Below are positions 33,911 to 39,631 of a stretch of 39,631 nt of DNA, piece by piece. The notes under the pieces are model-generated. The model was not told where the DNA came from, did no database searches, and saw only the letters and a list, made by a program, of their open reading frames with translations. Made by a program: the position numbers and the translations under genes. The stretch is from Haplosporangium gracile (Eukaryota > Mortierellomycota > Mortierellomycetes > Mortierellales > Mortierellaceae): assembly GCA_015499985.1 (NCBI GenBank), contig JAAAUF010000211.1:9881-49511 (forward strand), given 5' to 3'. Position 1 is the first letter of the stretch, and each line of letters opens with the position of its first letter.

Positions 33911-33938
33911 AATTGCACAAGCGCATCAAGGTTTAGCC
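33911..33938 (+). repeat. Spacer repeat shared by two AKR intervals, copy A
   Basis: A 28-base block containing GCGCATCAAGGTTTAGCC matches 36821-36848 with one mismatch, about 2.9 kb away in the next spacer. A weaker second anchor (TTACTTTGAAAGAACGATT, 34222) pairs with 37246. Evidence that the duplicated unit included the spacer. Confidence 0.75.
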
Positions 33939-34988
33939 GGAAATCTAAAAAATAAACTCGAGCAATTGTACCGCAAAGTCCGTCCTCCTTTCATGCAAAA
34001 TGTAGTCAATATTGGGCACGTCAAAGGTAGGAAAGAAGGCAAAGAGAAAGGACAAAGTGAAAAAGGATGAGTAAACATGAAAAGGTGTAGTTTGTAGGTT
34101 AGCAAGGGCAACACAAACTTTTCCACCTGCCTTCTCTTCCTACACCCCCATTGTTAGCGAGGACTTATACAAACAATGGTGTTGAGTTGCTTAATGGTGG
34201 ATATGTTATCGTGAAAGGATGGTTACTTTGAAAGAACGATTCACGAGGACGGTCGGTGAAAATTAAACGGCTCGGTTCCTTTTTCTACAGTACTTGATAT
34301 ACCCGGCAATCGCATTGACTATGCGAATGAACCACTTCAACTATGCCTCCTTCTGTCTCGTTCGCTCTTTTTTTTCCCCTCCCTCTCTCTTTCTTTTTTC
34401 CTCTTCCCTCTCTCCTTCGTCTCTGCTCCTGTGAGAAAAAAAGAATAACTGACAATGGCATCTTCATGATGTTCAGCTTTATTCATGATTCGACAACCAT
34501 TGATATAAATGACAACTGAGTAGCGGAGAGGAAGGAAGGCACGATACCATTGCGAAGAAAGAAAAAAATACGATGGCATGCTAAATTGAAACACAAAGGA
34601 CCAAACGGAGGATGAAAAGACAAGGGTGGAGACGATGTCTGCATAACTCAAGGCAATAGAGGTGAAGAAGAGACGAAGGTAAAGATAAATAGTGGAGGAT
34701 CACTGCATAAGTTGAGCATCTTGAAGAACTGAAACGGAGTACGATCTTTGACTCCAACAGAAAGAAGAAAAAAAGTCAATTGGGCCATTAATCAATTCTT
34801 TTGATCAGTTTGTTTTAGGCTGGAGAATACTTAACAAGCTCCCCTCTCTCTGTTTTCTTTCACTGAACTTGACCTCATAAGCATTCAGGTGGAATAAGTG
34901 TTTTATTTCAGGTGAGAAACCCATGGTCTCTTCATTCGCTACTACTGCTGTTGGCATCATCAAATGCAGAGGCGCAAACTAGGGATAT
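33939..34988. other. Spacer between AKR copies 3 and 4
   Basis: No gene. It contains a CT tract (about 34360-34430) with a counterpart in the next spacer, and an AATAAA on the minus strand at 34907-34902, about 80 bases past the stop of copy 4, which may be its polyadenylation signal. Confidence 0.5.
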
Positions 34989-36270
34989 TTACTTGCTATC
35001 CTCCTCTATACCCTTCTTGAGCATGAAAATCAGCGTGGGTTTCTCAGGTCCGCGGAAGTACCAGGTGGTCGTTGGCTTGACATGTTCCCAGGCTTCATCG
35101 AATGCCTCGATCATCTCCTCAGGAAGAGGACCCTTGTCCAATTCTGTCAAGGACATTTCCAATTGTGCAACTGTCGAGGCGCCCATGATGATTCCATCCT
35201 TGGCTTCGAGACCTGAATGGTGACGCATCCAACGGAGTGTTGCTTCGAGAAGGGTGAGGTTGTTGGCGCTGGCGACCTTTGTGAGCGCTTGAACGGCCTC
35301 GAAGGTTGTCTTTGTCCAATAGCGTTCGCGGAACCTGAGAGGGAAAGTAAAATCCGTGGCGGGTGGTTAGATCACAGATCAATATCGATTTCATTTCGAT
35401 TTAGCAGGAGGGGAAAATACAAAGAAAAAAAAAACGCATGAACGAAAGCTTACAATCTCCCGAAACGGGTGTTAGGGTCGTAGCGGCCACCCTCCTTGAC
35501 CTCGTCTTCTGCGAACTTGTACTTTCCCGAGAGAATACCTCCAGCGATGGGGTTGAAGGCATAGAAACCAATGTTGTAGTGCTTGAGGCAAGGGAGGAGT
35601 TCAGTAGTGACGGAGCGAGTAATGGGGTTGTACATTCCCTGGTAGACCGAAGGACGGACATATCCGTTCTGCTTGCAGATCTCATAGATTTGGGCGACGT
35701 TCCATGCCGAGTAGTTCGACAGACCGAACTAGATCGAAAAGGAAAAGTGGAAGTAGGATATTAGATTTTGATTCCGATTGAGGGTGCACAAATAAGCATA
35801 CAGACACAGACAAAGCATGTCTTTTTCCTTCGACTTACTCGCTCAAATAGTCCCTCTTTGTAGAGATCGTCAATCGCTTTGACAGTCTCCTCATAAGGAA
35901 CCGAATAATCAGGAGCATGCAAGTACAAGATATCGACTTTCTCCGCCTTGAGCGCCTTCAAACTCTCTCTGAACTGAACAGGCAAGTTCTCCTTATTATG
36001 ACTTCCAGGATCAAGAGGATAGACCTTGGTCGCAATCTTCAAATGAGCGGTGGGCAACTGCGAGAGAACAGTCTCTGAGTCGCCATTGCCATAGATTCGG
36101 GCAGTATCGATTTCGATGTGTCCGTGAGCGTAAAAGGTTGTCAGGAAGGGAGCGACGTTGTCGACACCGCGAATACGGACAACAGATGTCTCTGTGCTGG
36201 TGTTCTCGAGACCGAAGGTCATTGTTCCCAGGATGACACGGGGGATGTTGGTAGTCGTTGTGTCGGTCAT
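34989..36270 (-). CDS. Aldo-keto reductase (AKR7/aflatoxin aldehyde reductase type), copy 4
   Basis: Closest relative of copy 3 by eye and same predicted role. Exons 36270-35839, 35728-35454, 35334-34989, GT-AG, giving 350 residues. Tetrad Asp55, Tyr60 (HIEIDTARIYGNG), Lys82 (IATKV) and His118 (LYLHAPD). Exon 2 reads FGLSNYSAWNVAQIYEICKQ and FYAFNPIAGGILSGKYKF. The C-terminal part carries LRWMRHHSGLEAKDGIIMG and STVAQLEMSL. It has a 20-residue C-terminal extension past the WYF where copy 3 stops (RGPEKP..., LKKGIEEDSK), shared in part with copy 2 (RGPDAPK), so copy 3 probably lost it. Intact. The spacer on its left resembles the spacer on its right, so copies 3-5 likely arose by repeated unequal exchange. 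Confidence 0.93.
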
Positions 36271-36363
36271 TTTTGTGTTGTTTTGGTTGTTCTTGTTGGT
36301 TGCGTTGGTTGTGGAGTGAGTGAGTGTGTTGAATGAAGAGAAAAAAAAAACTTGACGACGACG

Positions 36364-36375
36364 TCTGTTATATAG
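36364..36375 (-). promoter_or_regulatory. TATA-like box of AKR copy 4
   Basis: CTATATAACAGA on the minus strand, about 95-105 bases before the ATG, less canonical than in copies 1-3. Confidence 0.4.
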
Positions 36376-37615
36376 AAAGAAAAGTTCTCGCCATCAACAG
36401 AACATTTATGTTCATAACACCTTTCCTCCTCCGGGAGTAGTCAGGAAAACAAAGACATTTGTTCTATGCATTCGTTCGCCAAATGATACATCCAATCATG
36501 TCGCAGCCACGCACCTCCCTGCTTATGCTTACTTCGTCTCTGTACACGATCGAATTTTTTATTTCCCTTTTCGTCATCTTTTCTCCCTCAACCCGTTGCT
36601 TCTTTCCCCGTCAGCTCATCTCTTACAAAGCCCAGCCCTCCCTCTCAAAAGATATCATTTCCGCTGCGCAACCAGTCCAAGAAATGCTTATTCATAAACC
36701 TTTTGCCTTGCTATTTCCATTTCTATCTCAGCCCCCTCTTTTTTTCATGATTCTTGCCCAATGGCCGTCCAGCTCAACACGCAGACGAACATAGACGCGT
36801 CTCGACGCTTTCTCTCAGCCAATTGTGCAAGCGCATCAAGGTTTAGCCAGAACTTTGATGTAATCGAACGATTGGAACTATTTTTTGCCTCTTCTTTAGA
36901 ACTGGGAAAGAAGAAAGTAACGTACAAAGGGAAAGTAGAAAAAATTGTATTCTGGGAAAACCATTAACCAGCCAATTGTATCATATCCATGTAAGAAATG
37001 ATACCAGTCGACTTTTCAAGGGCAGGATAAGATAAGCGACCGACGTGTGGAAGAAATAGAAGGACAGGCGTTCATCTATCTACTCATCATGCAATGTGGC
37101 CTGTCGGTGCTTTCTCTCGCTCTGGGATGAACTAGCGAGTAGCGAAGCAAGCTAGCCCATATGCCATTCCATCCCTTCTCCTCTTTGTCAACAATGACCT
37201 TCACAAAGGATGAGGCTGAGTTTTCGATTTATCATCAAAGAATCCTTACTTTAAACGAACGATTAGAAACTGCAGCAGTGAGAATCAACCACTGATTTTC
37301 ACATACGTTACTACTCTTTCCTCTTTCACATAGTAGATAGCTCAAAGCTTGTCGCGTTGACTATGCAAGCGTTATCCCCCCCCCCCCTCTCTTTCTCTCT
37401 TTCCCCCTCTACCTTACCTTTACCTCTGGGAAAAATAGTGAATAGTAATTAGAACCGACATTTGCATCGCCTTTTATTCTACAAACAACATATTTATGAT
37501 TTTTCATCTGGACTGGAAAACATAAAAAGCAAGAAAAAAAAATCGAAAGCTCACTTTTTTTTAAATTGCTACTTTTTTAACCTATCCATTCACCTCACTC
37601 TACTACTTTCTCCTT
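36376..37615. other. Spacer between AKR copies 4 and 5
   Basis: No gene recognised. CT-rich stretches with a C run near 37376-37387; segments match the preceding spacer. Confidence 0.5.
36821..36848 (+). repeat. Spacer repeat shared by two AKR intervals, copy B
   Basis: Partner of 33911-33938, one mismatch in 28 bases. Confidence 0.75.
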
Positions 37616-39042
<1,427 letters not shown>

Positions 39043-39148
39043 GATTGCTGAGATTATGTCTGCTTGTAAGGGATTCGAAGAAGTGAAAGTGGGGGAATAA
39101 GCGAAAAGAAAAAGAAGAAAGAGAAAAAAAGTTTGCAAACAAAGGCAT

Positions 39149-39158
39149 CCTTTTATGT
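39149..39158 (-). promoter_or_regulatory. TATA-like box of AKR copy 5
   Basis: ACATAAAAGG on the minus strand, about 107-116 bases before the ATG; one substitution away from the TATAAAAAGG core of copies 1 and 2. Confidence 0.4.
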
Positions 39159-39577
39159 CCCCTTGTTCCCTCTCGCCTACCTTTGTTGATCTTTCGAAGA
39201 CCAGTCCAGGGCATCAACTGATTTTTTTTTTCAATCCAGCCATGTATGGAGACGATAAGTCGAATCATGCATACAAGTGAAAAAAAAAAAAATGAACGCG
39301 CCGCACTTGCAGACACGGGTGAGTCCGCCGTTTTTCTTTCCGTCATTTCCTTCCTGTCCTTCTTTCTTCTCACGGTCCGAAGGAACCTTAAACTTGCGCA
39401 TGCACCATCGATGCAATTGAGTCAAAAATGGAAGACGTTGACGTGAACAATGGACGCGTATCACCGTGACCACCGCCCAGTGCTCTCAAAAACAAAAACA
39501 ACCCCTGCTCAATTCCAGACGAGGCTAAAAATATTCCAAAAAAGAGCTCATGATTAAATCAGGAGATGATAATCTCG
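39159..39577. other. Intergenic region between AKR copy 5 and the tRNA
   Basis: No gene recognised. Some bases near 39508-39530 (GCTCAATTCCAGACGAGG) loosely recall the unit start of the 10.4-11.9 kb repeat, too weak to call. Confidence 0.4.
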
Positions 39578-39631
39578 CGCCCAACGTGGGGGTCGAACCC
39601 ACAGCCTTCAGATTAAGAGTCTGACGCTCTA
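39578..39631 (-). tRNA. tRNA-Lys(CTT), 5' end beyond the window
   Basis: The minus strand shows the last 54 bases of a tRNA: end of the D arm (GAGC), anticodon stem TCAGA/TCTGA with loop CTCTTAA (anticodon CTT, plus positions 39615-39617), variable loop AGGCT, T arm GTGGG-TTCGACC-CCCAC, then the acceptor strand GTTGGGC and discriminator G. The 5' acceptor strand and most of the D arm lie past the right edge. The 3' part is close to known eukaryotic tRNA-Lys(CTT). Confidence 0.93.

Overview
This is a stretch of a fungal nuclear genome. The protein-coding genes are split by many short GT-AG introns, DDB1 and VPS4 are present as full eukaryotic orthologs, and there is a eukaryotic-type tRNA-Lys. 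An early-diverging filamentous fungus (Mucoromycota, most likely Mortierellaceae) fits the intron style, the CT-rich leaders, the Crinkler-type domains and the large diacylglycerol-lipase-like protein. That placement is inference; no taxonomic marker gene is in the window.

Layout. 1-4288: intergenic, no gene I can support, purine/pyrimidine tracts and a hexanucleotide repeat. 4289-8803 (+): DDB1, ten exons, 1180 residues. 8912-9592 (-): a GNAT acetyltransferase, tail to tail with DDB1, with a cluster of E2F/MBF-like sites upstream. 9.6-18.1 kb: gene-poor. It holds an old diverged tandem repeat, a 10-N assembly gap, scraps of unrecognised coding sequence, a decayed Gln/Pro-rich reading frame and three minus-strand pieces of Crinkler (CRN) N-terminal domain, two of them clearly broken. 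18088-20156 (-): VPS4 AAA ATPase, six exons, 440 residues. 21851-27469 (+): a 1160-residue class 3 (DAGL-like) lipase with a GC-AG first intron and a 1.6-kb third intron that carries an antisense coding-like fragment.

27644-39042 (-): a head-to-tail array of five aldo-keto reductase genes of the aflatoxin-aldehyde-reductase (AKR7) type at 2.2-2.8 kb spacing. The copies nearest the lipase (1 and 2) are pseudogenes, copies 3, 4 and 5 are intact with the Asp-Tyr-Lys-His tetrad, and copy 5 alone has an extra intron near its start. All five keep a TATA-like box 70-130 bases before the ATG. The window ends inside a minus-strand tRNA-Lys(CTT).

The genes do not form one pathway: DDB1 (ubiquitin ligase adaptor), VPS4 (ESCRT-III disassembly) and the lipase are unrelated housekeeping or lipid genes, while the AKR array and the Crinkler remnants are the expanding and decaying accessory parts. 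I found no clear-cut novel system. The most informative items are the CRN remnants, the birth-and-death pattern in the AKR array, the GC-AG intron and the hidden decayed reading frames.
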